Assembly: GCF_002895005.1 (NCBI RefSeq) | Contig: NZ_POWF01000005.1 | Location: 1 to 61,877 of the forward strand | DNA: 61,877 nt | Source of the DNA: Hanstruepera neustonica | GTDB lineage: Bacteria > Bacteroidota > Bacteroidia > Flavobacteriales > Flavobacteriaceae | Direction of reading: 5' to 3' | Shown: in pieces, positions 43,335-52,190 of the stretch | How positions within the stretch are numbered: position 1 is the stretch's first letter | How the letters are laid out: the number at the start of each line of letters is the position of its first letter | Program-made: the position numbers and the translations under genes | Notes under the pieces: model-generated | Told to the model about the DNA's origin: nothing | The model's database searches: none | The model's input: only the letters and a program-made list of their open reading frames with translations

Positions 43335-44372
43335 TTATTCTAAATTAAATTTCCAATCATTATTTATATCATATTGCAAAGTACCTCTTTTAACCAGTAA
43401 GGGACTATCAAAATTATTTTCAAATAAGCCTCCTGTTCCCAATCCTTGTGGCATTTCGGTGTTTAATGTATATGTCCATTGGGCAATGGCATTCAACCCG
43501 ACATTACTCTCCAAGGCACTGGTAATCCACCATCCTATATTTTCTTTTTGTGAAATATTTATCCATTCCGCACTTCCATGCCAACCGCCTATAAAACTAG
43601 GCTTCAAAATAATAAATTGTGGTTTGATAGTTTGTAGTAATTCCTGTTTTTTTGTTACATCAAAAACACCTATTAATTCTTCATCCAAAGCAATAGGTAA
43701 ATAAGTTTCCTCGCATAACCTGGCCATTTCCTGTGGTTGTCCTGGTTTAATGGGTTGCTCTATGGAATGCAAATCCAGTTCAGACAAACGCTTTAATTTT
43801 TCCAGAACTTCATTGGGTAAAAAAGCACCATTGGCATCTACGCGTAATTCAATATCGTTGACCGAGAATTCTTTTCTAATGGATTTTAATAAATTTAATT
43901 CCGTTTGAAAATCGATGGCACCAATTTTCATTTTAATACAAGAAAAACCTGATTGAATTTTTTCTTTAATCTGTTGTTTCATAAAGGCTTCACTTCCCAT
44001 CCAAATCAAACCATTGATAAGAATACTGTCATTGCCCCTAGTGAAATCAGATGGAAATAATTGGAAGGGATTATTGCTTTCCAAAGATTTAAATGCCACT
44101 TCTAGTCCGAACTGAATACTCGGAAACTCAATATTTTTTGCGTAAAGAACTTCTAAACCTAGATGAATATTGTCACAAGTCCACTGTAGTTTGGCTTCAT
44201 AATCTGGTCTGTCATCAGCACTTAAGCCTCTCAAAATGCCACATTCTCCAATTCCCTTTTTTCCATTAGATTCAAGAATGATAAACCAGGTTTCCTTTGT
44301 TTTAAGTATCCCTCTTGAGGTCCCGCTTGGCTGTTTGAAATGAAGAATGTATTTGTGATAGGTGGCTTTCAT
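43335..44372 (-). CDS. menC: o-Succinylbenzoate synthase
   Basis: A 345-residue enolase-superfamily enzyme. It begins with the capping domain and has SCIKMKIGA (the KxK catalytic lysine pair), ELRVDANGAF (Asp ligand), HSIEQPIKP (Glu ligand), IALDEELIG (Asp ligand) and FIILKPSFIGG (second catalytic lysine). It dehydrates SHCHC to o-succinylbenzoate. A DUF2490 gene lies 6 bases upstream and the CPBP gene 1 base downstream. Confidence 0.92.
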   Translation of the reverse strand: MKATYHKYILHFKQPSGTSRGILKTKETWFIILESNGKKGIGECGILRGLSADDRPDYEAKLQWTCDNIHLGLEVLYAKNIEFPSIQFGLEVAFKSLESNNPFQLFPSDFTRGNDSILINGLIWMGSEAFMKQQIKEKIQSGFSCIKMKIGAIDFQTELNLLKSIRKEFSVNDIELRVDANGAFLPNEVLEKLKRLSELDLHSIEQPIKPGQPQEMARLCEETYLPIALDEELIGVFDVTKKQELLQTIKPQFIILKPSFIGGWHGSAEWINISQKENIGWWITSALESNVGLNAIAQWTYTLNTEMPQGLGTGGLFENNFDSPLLVKRGTLQYDINNDWKFNLE

Positions 44373-44378
44373 AGCACG

Positions 44379-45080
44379 CTAAAAATTATGATGCATACTG
44401 ACTTGTAATTGTCCCTTTCCTTGTGAATTAGTCTTTTGATTCATCCAACCCAGTTGAAATTTTATTTTTGGATTTAATACATAACCAACCCCTAAATAGG
44501 TTCGGTTTCTATCAAAAAACTCAACTGACTGACCTCCACCAATATTTTGCTCCCCATTTATAAAAAGTTCGTTATACAATGCTGCATAAAACGTGTTTTT
44601 TTTGAAAGTTTTTTTATTGAAAGGAATATTCATAAACAAGTTGTAACGGTAACGAGTTCTAAAATCTTGATCTTCCACGAACCGTTGCTCATATCTAAAA
44701 CGATGGGTTAAATAAATACGTCCTCCAACTTTTTGAGGCAGCAATGCTTCTTGATAAATTCTGTTTTCAAAAGATGTATCATTACTTTCTCCCAAAGCAC
44801 CAGAGGTAATATGGGCATAACCGAGCGTTAGTTTTATGTTTGCATTCTTGGGGCTAAAGGTAAATCCCGAACGCAAAAGCAACTGTTCCAAGTCTCCCAT
44901 GATGTTCCAATTACGATATTGCATATCTCCTTGTATTCCAAATTGGCTTTCTCCAAAGTTGGTGTCAAAAAAATACATATACCAAGCTCCCATTTGATTA
45001 GGGTTTTGCGCTTGAGCCCTCTGAAATGAAAAAATGGTAAAAAAAATGAAAATAAATAAAAAACGTACCGTTTTTGACAT
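44379..45080 (-). CDS. DUF2490 outer-membrane-barrel-like protein
   Basis: A 233-residue exported protein. Signal peptide to about residue 24 (QRAQAQ). It continues with strands NPNQMGAWYMYFFDTNFGE, FRYEQRF and a C-terminal LQVSMHHNF, the DUF2490 layout of a small outer-membrane barrel of unknown role. It is the first gene of the menC/CPBP/menE operon and is divergent from the sterol desaturase gene. Confidence 0.85.
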   Translation of the reverse strand: MSKTVRFLFIFIFFTIFSFQRAQAQNPNQMGAWYMYFFDTNFGESQFGIQGDMQYRNWNIMGDLEQLLLRSGFTFSPKNANIKLTLGYAHITSGALGESNDTSFENRIYQEALLPQKVGGRIYLTHRFRYEQRFVEDQDFRTRYRYNLFMNIPFNKKTFKKNTFYAALYNELFINGEQNIGGGQSVEFFDRNRTYLGVGYVLNPKIKFQLGWMNQKTNSQGKGQLQVSMHHNF

Positions 45081-45167
45081 AGTTGAATTTTTCTTTTGAA
45101 TGATTTAAATCCAGAAGTTGGATTTTAAAAAAAAGCATTATTTTTAAAAGCACAAATATCCTATTTA

Positions 45168-46076
45168 ATGCCTGAATTTCCAAATATCATACACTTCGCC
45201 ATTCCCTTTTTTATACTATCCATGTTATTGGAATTATATGTAACGACTCGCGACAAATTTAAAGAAACCAAAGGCTATGAAACCAAAGACGCCTTTGCTT
45301 CCATTGCTATGGGTTTGGGCAATGTCTTTTTGGGTTTTTTAAGTAAAGCTTTAGTACTTGGGGCTTTTGTATTGATTTATGAAAATTTCAGGATTTTTAC
45401 GATTCCTATTGCATGGTGGAGTTTCATATTAATTTTCTTTGCAGATGACATATCATATTACTGGTTCCATAGAATATCGCATGAGTGTCGCTTGTTTTGG
45501 GCATCGCATGTGGTGCATCATTCTTCGCAGTACTACAATTTAAGTACCGCTTTACGTCAAACTTGGTCTGGTGGATTCTATTCGTTCATTTTTTGGTTAT
45601 GGATGCCATTGGTTGGGTTTCACCCTGCCATGATTTTGTTGCAGATGTCAATTAGCCTACTCTATCAATTCTGGATTCATACGGAGGCTATTGATAAAAT
45701 GCCTAAATGGTTTGAGGCTGTCTTTAACACGCCATCACATCACAGAGTGCATCATGGTAGTAACCCTATTTATTTGGATAGAAATCACGCTGGTATTTTA
45801 ATTATTTGGGATAAGTTATTTGGTACTTTTCAACCAGAACTTGAAAATGAGAGCGTGCAATACGGATTGGTCAAAAACATTAACACCTATAACCCGGTAA
45901 AAATTGCATTTATTGAATGGTATAATATGTTTAAAGATGCGCTCTCTGGGAAAAAATCGTTTAAAGATCGTTGGAATTATATTACTAAACCTCCAGGCTG
46001 GAAACACGATGGTACCGGAAAAGTAAGTGATGATTTACGTAATGAATGGTTAAAACAACAACATTATGACGTTTGA
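45168..46076 (+). CDS. Sterol desaturase / fatty acid hydroxylase family membrane protein
   Basis: A 302-residue protein with three to four N-terminal membrane segments and the eight-histidine diiron motif set: FHRISHE, HVVHHSS and HHRVHHG, with a further NHAG. Family members oxygenate or desaturate lipids with molecular oxygen. The lipid is unknown. The following SDR gene overlaps its 3' end by 11 bases, so the pair is translationally coupled, suggesting a hydroxylation followed by an alcohol/ketone step. Confidence 0.88.
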   Translation: MPEFPNIIHFAIPFFILSMLLELYVTTRDKFKETKGYETKDAFASIAMGLGNVFLGFLSKALVLGAFVLIYENFRIFTIPIAWWSFILIFFADDISYYWFHRISHECRLFWASHVVHHSSQYYNLSTALRQTWSGGFYSFIFWLWMPLVGFHPAMILLQMSISLLYQFWIHTEAIDKMPKWFEAVFNTPSHHRVHHGSNPIYLDRNHAGILIIWDKLFGTFQPELENESVQYGLVKNINTYNPVKIAFIEWYNMFKDALSGKKSFKDRWNYITKPPGWKHDGTGKVSDDLRNEWLKQQHYDV

Positions 46077-46857
46077 AAATAAAGTTGTTTGGATTACAGG
46101 AGCTAGTAGTGGTATTGGCAAGGAATTAGCTTTGACATTATCAAAAACTAATTGCAACTTGATTCTTTCATCAAGGCGAAAGGACGAATTAGAGCGGGTA
46201 AAATCTGCATGTAATAATACTGAAAACATAAAGGTTTTAGCTTTTGATTTAAGCCATTATGCCAATATGAAAACTATTGTTGAAGATGCTGTTAAAGCTT
46301 TTGGCAAAATAGACCTTTTAATTAATAATGGCGGTATCAGTCAGCGATCGCCAATTATCGATACGACTATTGAAGTTGATAAAAAACTTATGGAAGTTGA
46401 CTATTTAGGAACCGTGGCATTATCTAAAGCACTACTAACGCATTTTATTGAAAACCAATCTGGTCATTATGTTGTAGTATCGAGTCTAATGGGCAAGTTT
46501 AGTTCGCCTTTTAGGTCTGCTTATTGCGGAGCCAAGCATGCCCTACATGGTTTTTTTGATGCCTTAAGATTGGAGCATGACAAAGACAATATAAAAGTCA
46601 CGATGATTTGTCCTGGATTTGTAAATACCAATGTAGCTAGAAATGCTTTAACAGCAGACGGTAGTAAACAAGGCTATCAGGATAACATGACAGAGAATGG
46701 TTTACCTGTTAACGTATTTGTAAAACGCATGGTTAGAGCCATTGAAAAAGAAAAATACGAAGCCTATATTGGAAAGTTTGAAAAATTTGGCGTGTTTGTA
46801 AAACGGCTTTCTCCTAAATTATTACATAAATTGGTGCTGAAAAGCCGTGTTAGGTAA
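46066..46857 (+). CDS. Short-chain dehydrogenase/reductase
   Basis: A 263-residue classical SDR. The cofactor loop is TGASSGIGKEL, the NNGG motif is LLINNGGIS, and the active site is VVSSLMGKFSSPFRSAYCGAKHAL with Ser and Tyr-x-x-x-Lys. The substrate is unknown; the overlap with the sterol-desaturase-type gene suggests both act on the same lipid. The stop directly abuts the stop of the convergent minus-strand hydrolase gene, with no intergenic base. Confidence 0.88.
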   Translation: MTFENKVVWITGASSGIGKELALTLSKTNCNLILSSRRKDELERVKSACNNTENIKVLAFDLSHYANMKTIVEDAVKAFGKIDLLINNGGISQRSPIIDTTIEVDKKLMEVDYLGTVALSKALLTHFIENQSGHYVVVSSLMGKFSSPFRSAYCGAKHALHGFFDALRLEHDKDNIKVTMICPGFVNTNVARNALTADGSKQGYQDNMTENGLPVNVFVKRMVRAIEKEKYEAYIGKFEKFGVFVKRLSPKLLHKLVLKSRVR

Positions 46858-47535
46858 TTATAGTTCTAGGCTCTCTCCTATTTCCAAAAGCATCAAGTCC
46901 TTATTTTTATCAAAAAACTTGCGTTTGGCTTCTTCGTGGTCAATTTCAATGTACCCAAAGGTATCATAGTGGTAACCCAAAACCTTATCGCATTGCACAA
47001 AATCACTTGCTAATATGGCATCATCAATTCCCATGGTAAAATTATCACCTATAGGTAGAATTGCTAAATCCAATTGAGTCTGCAATGGTATTAACTTCAT
47101 ATCCATGGTCAACGCAGTATCACCAGCTATATATATGTTTTTGTGCTCCCCTTCAATGACAAAACCCCCAGGTTGACCACCATAGCTACCATCTGGAAAT
47201 GATGATGTGTGAATGGCATTAACATACTTTACATTACCAAACTCAAAATCCCAGTTTCCACCGTGGTTCATAGGATGTCCTTCAAGGCCTTTATTCTGGA
47301 AATGGGTCACAATTTCAAAATTTGAAATAATAACGGCGTCTGTTCGTTTTGCAATACTTTCAACATCCAAAATATGATCTTGATGCGCATGAGTCAATAA
47401 AATATAATCTGCTTTTAATGAATGGATATCTATATGAGAAGCTTTCTCATTGGCACTAATAAAGGGATCAACCAATATGTGAACATCATTAACTTCTATG
47501 CCTAGACTGGCATGCCCATAAAACGTGATTTTCAT
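46858..47535 (-). CDS. UPF0173-type metal-dependent hydrolase (MBL fold)
   Basis: A 225-residue metallo-beta-lactamase-fold protein. VDPFISANEKASHIDIHSLKADYILLTHAHQDHILDV carries HxHxDH; GDTALTMDM and the final LGYHYDTFGYIE carry the remaining ligands. This UlaG-like family is widespread and mostly unassigned. It lies on the same strand as menA but beyond a separate intergenic transcript-like region. Confidence 0.85.
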   Translation of the reverse strand: MKITFYGHASLGIEVNDVHILVDPFISANEKASHIDIHSLKADYILLTHAHQDHILDVESIAKRTDAVIISNFEIVTHFQNKGLEGHPMNHGGNWDFEFGNVKYVNAIHTSSFPDGSYGGQPGGFVIEGEHKNIYIAGDTALTMDMKLIPLQTQLDLAILPIGDNFTMGIDDAILASDFVQCDKVLGYHYDTFGYIEIDHEEAKRKFFDKNKDLMLLEIGESLEL

Positions 47536-47555
47536 AAATTAAATTTTGATTCAAA

Positions 47556-47598
47556 ATACAAAAAAACTCAAGTAAATTTTAAAATTTACTTGAGTTTT
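47556..47598 (-). terminator. Perfect 36-bp palindrome, probable terminator
   Basis: AAAACTCAAGTAAATTTT and its exact complement occupy 47563-47598, with a T run on the minus-strand side. It follows the region downstream of menA on the minus strand, and overlaps the last codons of a 24-residue frame (see next). Confidence 0.75.
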
Positions 47599-47660
47599 CT
47601 ATCCCGATAATTGAAACTGGTTAATAGCTTCTTGATGTTGAATATTCTCTTCAACAACAT
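47586..47660 (-). other. Possible tiny gene or spacer in the menA downstream region (24 codons)
   Basis: From the ATG at 47660 to the TAA at 47588-47586 a frame encodes MLLKRIFNIKKLLTSFNYRD..., strongly basic and amphipathic; its end lies inside the palindromic terminator. It may be a small peptide, the end of a small RNA, or only the 3' untranslated part of menA. I see no other evidence that it is translated. Confidence 0.2.
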
Positions 47661-47732
47661 TAAATTACAGCTATTATATTGAAATTCAAATATTTGTAGT
47701 TAAAAACCCAACTTTATCGATTAAGAGTCATT

Positions 47733-48635
47733 TTATATCAAATAACCTATACTCATTAAAACAGCCATGAAAAACGTAGAAAGTGCCACTTTTTTCAATT
47801 CTGGATCTAATAATGCGGGTTCATCGACAGTATTTACTGTTTTCAAATGTTTGATTAATGGAATAAAAACCAGTAAGAAAATAAAATTGAAAGGATTGGT
47901 ATAGTATAAAATTGCAAAAACCAACGACAAGACCATGGCGCTGAAAATGAGAAAGTAATGATATTTTTTAGCTTTTTCAAATCCCAGTCTTACTGCTATC
48001 GTAATTTTATTGGATTTCAAATCAGATTCAATATCCCTTAAATTATTTAAGTTCAATACTGCAACACTTAAAAGCCCAATGATGGCAGCCGGTAGTATAA
48101 CGACATGGTCAATTTGCCGTGAAAATAAAAAGTAACCTCCTAGCACGCTAACCAAACCAAAAAATACAAAAACATATAAATCCCCCAATCCCTTATAACC
48201 ATATGCATCATCGCCTATAGTGTACTTGATTGAAGCATAAATTGAAATACCTCCCAAAACAAAAAACAGCACAGCATACCAAAAATGAGTCACTCCAAAT
48301 GCAGCTAAAATCAAAAAGAAAGCCAATGCGATAGTAATGAGAATATTAATTTTTATGGCATTGTACATACTTGAAGGAGAAATTTTACCACTTTGAATTG
48401 CACGTTCTGGACCAATGCGCTGATTATTATCGGTGCCTTTTACACCATCGCCATAATCGTTAGCAAAATTGGATAGTATTTGTAAACTCAAAGTTGTCAA
48501 TATCGCCAACGCAAATACGATCCAATTAAAAAAACCATTATATTCTGCAAAACAACCTGCGAGAATGATTCCAGAAACCGATAAGGGTAAGGTTCGTAGT
48601 CTGGCTGCCGAAACCCAATGCTTAAAATTGCTCAT
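47733..48635 (-). CDS. menA: 1,4-Dihydroxy-2-naphthoate polyprenyltransferase
   Basis: A 300-residue UbiA-superfamily membrane enzyme with about eight or nine helices. The first aspartate motif is NFANDYGDGVKGTDN and the second is NNLRDIESD, both needed for prenyl diphosphate and magnesium. It attaches the isoprenoid tail to DHNA, making demethylmenaquinone. It lies 9 bases after menB on the same strand. Confidence 0.92.
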   Translation of the reverse strand: MSNFKHWVSAARLRTLPLSVSGIILAGCFAEYNGFFNWIVFALAILTTLSLQILSNFANDYGDGVKGTDNNQRIGPERAIQSGKISPSSMYNAIKINILITIALAFFLILAAFGVTHFWYAVLFFVLGGISIYASIKYTIGDDAYGYKGLGDLYVFVFFGLVSVLGGYFLFSRQIDHVVILPAAIIGLLSVAVLNLNNLRDIESDLKSNKITIAVRLGFEKAKKYHYFLIFSAMVLSLVFAILYYTNPFNFIFLLVFIPLIKHLKTVNTVDEPALLDPELKKVALSTFFMAVLMSIGYLI

Positions 48636-48644
48636 AGTGCGAAA

Positions 48645-49484
48645 TTATGGAATCCACTTTTTAGGAAAGTTTGGTTTGCGTTTTTCCAAAAATGCATCAC
48701 GTCCTTCTTTAGCTTCATCTGTCATATAGGCTAATCGGGTTGCTTCTCCTGCAAATACTTGTTGGCCTACCATACCATCATCGGTCAGATTCATAGCAAA
48801 CTTCAACATTTTAATGGACGTCGGAGATTTAGCTAGTATTTCTTGAGCCCATTCATAGGCCGTAGCTTCTAATTCAGCATGTGGTATTACGGCGTTTACC
48901 ATACCCATTTCAAAAGCTTCCTGTGCAGAATAATTTCTTCCTAAAAAGAAAATTTCCCGAGCCTTTTTCTGACCTACCATTTTGGCTAGATAAGCAGATC
49001 CGTAACCACCATCAAAACTGGTTACGTCAGCATCGGTTTGTTTAAAAATTGCATGTTCTTTACTGGCAAGCGTTAAATCGCAAACAACATGTAAACTATG
49101 ACCGCCACCAACTGCCCAACCAGGCACAACTGCTATAACCGCTTTAGGCATAAACCGAATAAGACGTTGTACTTCTAAAATATTCAATCGATGGTAACCA
49201 TCGTCACCAACATAACCTTGATGACCTCTAGCCTTTTGATCACCACCAGAACAGAAACTCCAGATACCATCTTTAGTTGAAGGACCTTCAGCTGAAAGCA
49301 ATACCACACCAATACTGGTATCTTCGTTAGCATCATAAAAGGCATCGTAAAGTTCGCTTGTGGTTTTTGGCCTAAAAGCATTTCTTACGTCTGGTCTATT
49401 GAAAGCAATTCTAGCTACACCATCACACTTCATGTATGTGATATCTTGATATTCTTTAGCAGTTTTCCAATTAGCAACACTCAT
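48645..49484 (-). CDS. menB: 1,4-Dihydroxy-2-naphthoyl-CoA synthase
   Basis: A 279-residue crotonase-fold enzyme. FCSGGDQKARG is the oxyanion-hole loop, VPGWAVGGGHSLHVVCDLTLAS the second glycine-rich block, and TSFDGGYGSAYLAKMVGQ carries the catalytic region typical of MenB. It closes the second ring of o-succinylbenzoyl-CoA. menA follows and the CvfB-like gene precedes, all on the minus strand. Confidence 0.93.
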   Translation of the reverse strand: MSVANWKTAKEYQDITYMKCDGVARIAFNRPDVRNAFRPKTTSELYDAFYDANEDTSIGVVLLSAEGPSTKDGIWSFCSGGDQKARGHQGYVGDDGYHRLNILEVQRLIRFMPKAVIAVVPGWAVGGGHSLHVVCDLTLASKEHAIFKQTDADVTSFDGGYGSAYLAKMVGQKKAREIFFLGRNYSAQEAFEMGMVNAVIPHAELEATAYEWAQEILAKSPTSIKMLKFAMNLTDDGMVGQQVFAGEATRLAYMTDEAKEGRDAFLEKRKPNFPKKWIP

Positions 49485-49512
49485 TATTTTGTTTTTTTCA
49501 AATGTAAATATC

Positions 49513-50343
49513 TTAATTTAAATAAATTCCGTCATCCTTAATGACTATAAGTTTTTGTTTATATAATGAGCCAATAGCTTTTTTAAAACTTTTTTTACTC
49601 ATCTGCAACATACGCTTTATGTCATCAGGATCTGATTTGTCAGAAAGGTTTAAATAACCACTATTATCTTCAAGTTCCTTCATGATTAATTCAGCGTTCG
49701 GCTCGATGTTTCTATACCCAACTTGACCAAGTGCAATATCCAATTTATTGCCAGATCGGATTTTTTTGACAACCCCTTTTAGTCGATCTCCTACACTTAT
49801 ATCCTGAAAAATATTATCGTTATAAATGAGTCCTAAATGTTTTTTGTTAACAATAACATTCATGCCAATTTCTGAAGGATGCGAAACGATTAAATCGACT
49901 TCATCGAACTGATTAACAGTCAATTCCTTGTTATCCAAAAATCGATTGGTTTTACTTGAAGCTACCAATCTATCGGTTTTTTCATCCAAATAACAATACA
50001 CCAAATACCAACCGCCCTTTTTCATTTTAAAGGCTTGCTCCTTAAACGGACAGAATAATTCCTTAACCATTCCCCAATCCAAAAAAGCCCCCATTTTAGT
50101 AACCGCATTGCAGCGCAGCAAGGCAAAATCACCTCTTTTAATATAGGGTTTGTCGGTTACAGCAACCAAACGCTCTTCATTATCCAGATACACAAAAACC
50201 TCCAGTGAATCACCAATTTCAAACGACGCTGGCACATAACGATTAGGCAACAGCACTTCGTTTTCTTCATTATCACCTAAAAACAAACCTGGTTCTGTGT
50301 CTCTTAAAATGGTGAGTGTATTATATTCTCCAATTTGTATCAT
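49513..50343 (-). CDS. CvfB family S1-like RNA-binding protein
   Basis: A 276-residue protein made of successive S1-type OB folds (for example YIKRGDFALLRCNAVTKMGAFLDWGMVKELFCPF, spread over about residues 60-105) and a C-terminal winged helix (about 215-276), the layout of CvfB. Such proteins bind RNA; in Gram-positive bacteria CvfB affects virulence gene expression, but its role here is unknown. It lies between menD and menB with gaps of 35 and 28 bases and may be part of the men transcript. Confidence 0.85.
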   Translation of the reverse strand: MIQIGEYNTLTILRDTEPGLFLGDNEENEVLLPNRYVPASFEIGDSLEVFVYLDNEERLVAVTDKPYIKRGDFALLRCNAVTKMGAFLDWGMVKELFCPFKEQAFKMKKGGWYLVYCYLDEKTDRLVASSKTNRFLDNKELTVNQFDEVDLIVSHPSEIGMNVIVNKKHLGLIYNDNIFQDISVGDRLKGVVKKIRSGNKLDIALGQVGYRNIEPNAELIMKELEDNSGYLNLSDKSDPDDIKRMLQMSKKSFKKAIGSLYKQKLIVIKDDGIYLN

Positions 50344-50378
50344 GTGGTAAAGGTAAAGATAATCTATAAGCTTTGTGT

Positions 50379-52139
50379 TTATTTAATGAATTTGAAATAT
50401 TCCAGAAGTACTTCATCATTTACGGTTCTGGGTGTAAAAACCTCCAACAATTTTGGTGTTTCAGAAGCCTCGAAAAAAGTTTTAAGCTGTAATTTGAGTT
50501 GTTTTTCCGTTGAAGCCATGTCATACTCAAAACCAAACATTTTGCAAAGGTGTTTCGCAGTTAAGTTATGACTCGTTTCAAAATAGGTGTCAAAATAATC
50601 CGAATTTTTGTTTCCTGGAAGAATTCTGAATATACCGCCTCCTTGATTATTAATGACTATAATCCTAAAATTATTGGGAATGTAGTTATTCCATAATGCA
50701 TTACTATCGTAAAAGAAGCTTAAATCGCCCGTAATTAGGGTCGTTTGCCTATCTGAAACCACCGAGTATCCAATTGCTGTGGATGTACTACCGTCTATTC
50801 CACTAGTTCCACGATTACAAAAAACTTGAATGGTTTTATTCATATCAAATAATTGCGCATACCGAACTGTTGAACTATTTCCCAATTGTAAAACAGAATT
50901 ATTTGGTAAAGCCTTTAGGGTATTCTCAAAAAATTTAAAATCACAAAATGGTATTTGTTTCAAATAGTCACTATGTCTTTCTATCCTTTTATCCTTAACT
51001 ACTTCCCAATTGGTTTTATAATCACTCTTTACAAAATGGGTGATTTTTGGTAAAAAATTCTCAAAAAACTGATTTGGATGGATTTGCAAATGTTTTTCCA
51101 AACAAAAAAACGTGTCGTTGGCATCATGTTCATCAATATGCCAATGTTGCTTTGGCTGATATTTTCTTAAGAAAGCTTTGATTTTTTTGGAAACAATTAA
51201 TCCACCAAATGTCACTAAAATATCAGGCTGCAATTCCTTAAAATCTGTTTCATCAAGAGGTGCTATAATCTTATCTATACTAGGAAAAAAGCCCTGATGA
51301 TGTAAATTTGAAGTCGTTTCAGTAAAGACAATTACGCTATTATCCTTTGCCAATTCATCTAACCATTTTTGATCAATATCATTAGGTTGATTAACACCAA
51401 CCAAGATCATTTTTTTTGTAGCTTGATTCCAATCATCCAAACAGCCATTAAAAATATAATCGTCAATTTTTGACTGTTTTAATTCAGGTTGTATATTTTT
51501 GGGTTTTACTGATAAGGTTTCTACCACTTCATACAAGGGTTCATCAAAGGGAATATTAATATGTACCGGACCGTTTTTCTGTATTGCTTTGTTTAGGGCT
51601 TTGTTTATTTCAGTTTCATTATCTTGTTGTAACTCCTGTTTAATCCCTAAAAACCGTTCCAGTTTATTTTCTAAACTTTTAAAGATTGCAGGTTCATCCT
51701 CTTCATTGGGATTAAATTCATCATCGACATTTAATTTTAAATTGGCCGAATAAAGAATATGATTTTTAAAGACATCTTTTTGATTGATTGTTTGTCCATC
51801 ACCAATTCCAATGAGATGCTTTGGTCTATCTGCAGAAAGGACCACCAAAGGAATCCCACTATAAAAAGCTTCAGCGATAGCAGGGTAATAATTCAATAAA
51901 GCACTTCCGGAAGTACAAACCAAGGCTGTTGGATGCTGCAATTGTTGAGCCATTCCCAAAGCAAAAAATGCGGCACAACGTTCATCAACAATACTATAAC
52001 AAGTAAAAAAATCATCATTGGAAAACCCAATAGTAAGCGGTGCATTACGACTACCAGGAGAAATTACTATATGCTTGATATTTTTGGCTTTACAAAGCTG
52101 AATTACCGATTGCGCAAGAGGGATTTTTGGGTATAACAT
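50379..52139 (-). CDS. menD: SEPHCHC synthase (MenD), thiamine-diphosphate enzyme
   Basis: A 586-residue ThDP enzyme. It begins PKIPLAQSVIQLCKAKNIKHIVISPGSRNAPLTI (catalytic Glu-type region follows in VDERCAAFFALG) and has the ThDP-magnesium motif GDLSFFYDSNALWNN. It joins isochorismate and 2-oxoglutarate to give SEPHCHC. It lies 51 bases after menF on the same strand. The product needs MenH, not recognised in the window, before MenC can act. Confidence 0.93.
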   Translation of the reverse strand: MLYPKIPLAQSVIQLCKAKNIKHIVISPGSRNAPLTIGFSNDDFFTCYSIVDERCAAFFALGMAQQLQHPTALVCTSGSALLNYYPAIAEAFYSGIPLVVLSADRPKHLIGIGDGQTINQKDVFKNHILYSANLKLNVDDEFNPNEEDEPAIFKSLENKLERFLGIKQELQQDNETEINKALNKAIQKNGPVHINIPFDEPLYEVVETLSVKPKNIQPELKQSKIDDYIFNGCLDDWNQATKKMILVGVNQPNDIDQKWLDELAKDNSVIVFTETTSNLHHQGFFPSIDKIIAPLDETDFKELQPDILVTFGGLIVSKKIKAFLRKYQPKQHWHIDEHDANDTFFCLEKHLQIHPNQFFENFLPKITHFVKSDYKTNWEVVKDKRIERHSDYLKQIPFCDFKFFENTLKALPNNSVLQLGNSSTVRYAQLFDMNKTIQVFCNRGTSGIDGSTSTAIGYSVVSDRQTTLITGDLSFFYDSNALWNNYIPNNFRIIVINNQGGGIFRILPGNKNSDYFDTYFETSHNLTAKHLCKMFGFEYDMASTEKQLKLQLKTFFEASETPKLLEVFTPRTVNDEVLLEYFKFIK

Positions 52140-52190
52140 AAAGAGTTAAATTCTCTGTGTAAAGGTACTAATTAGTAGTAGTATTTAAAA

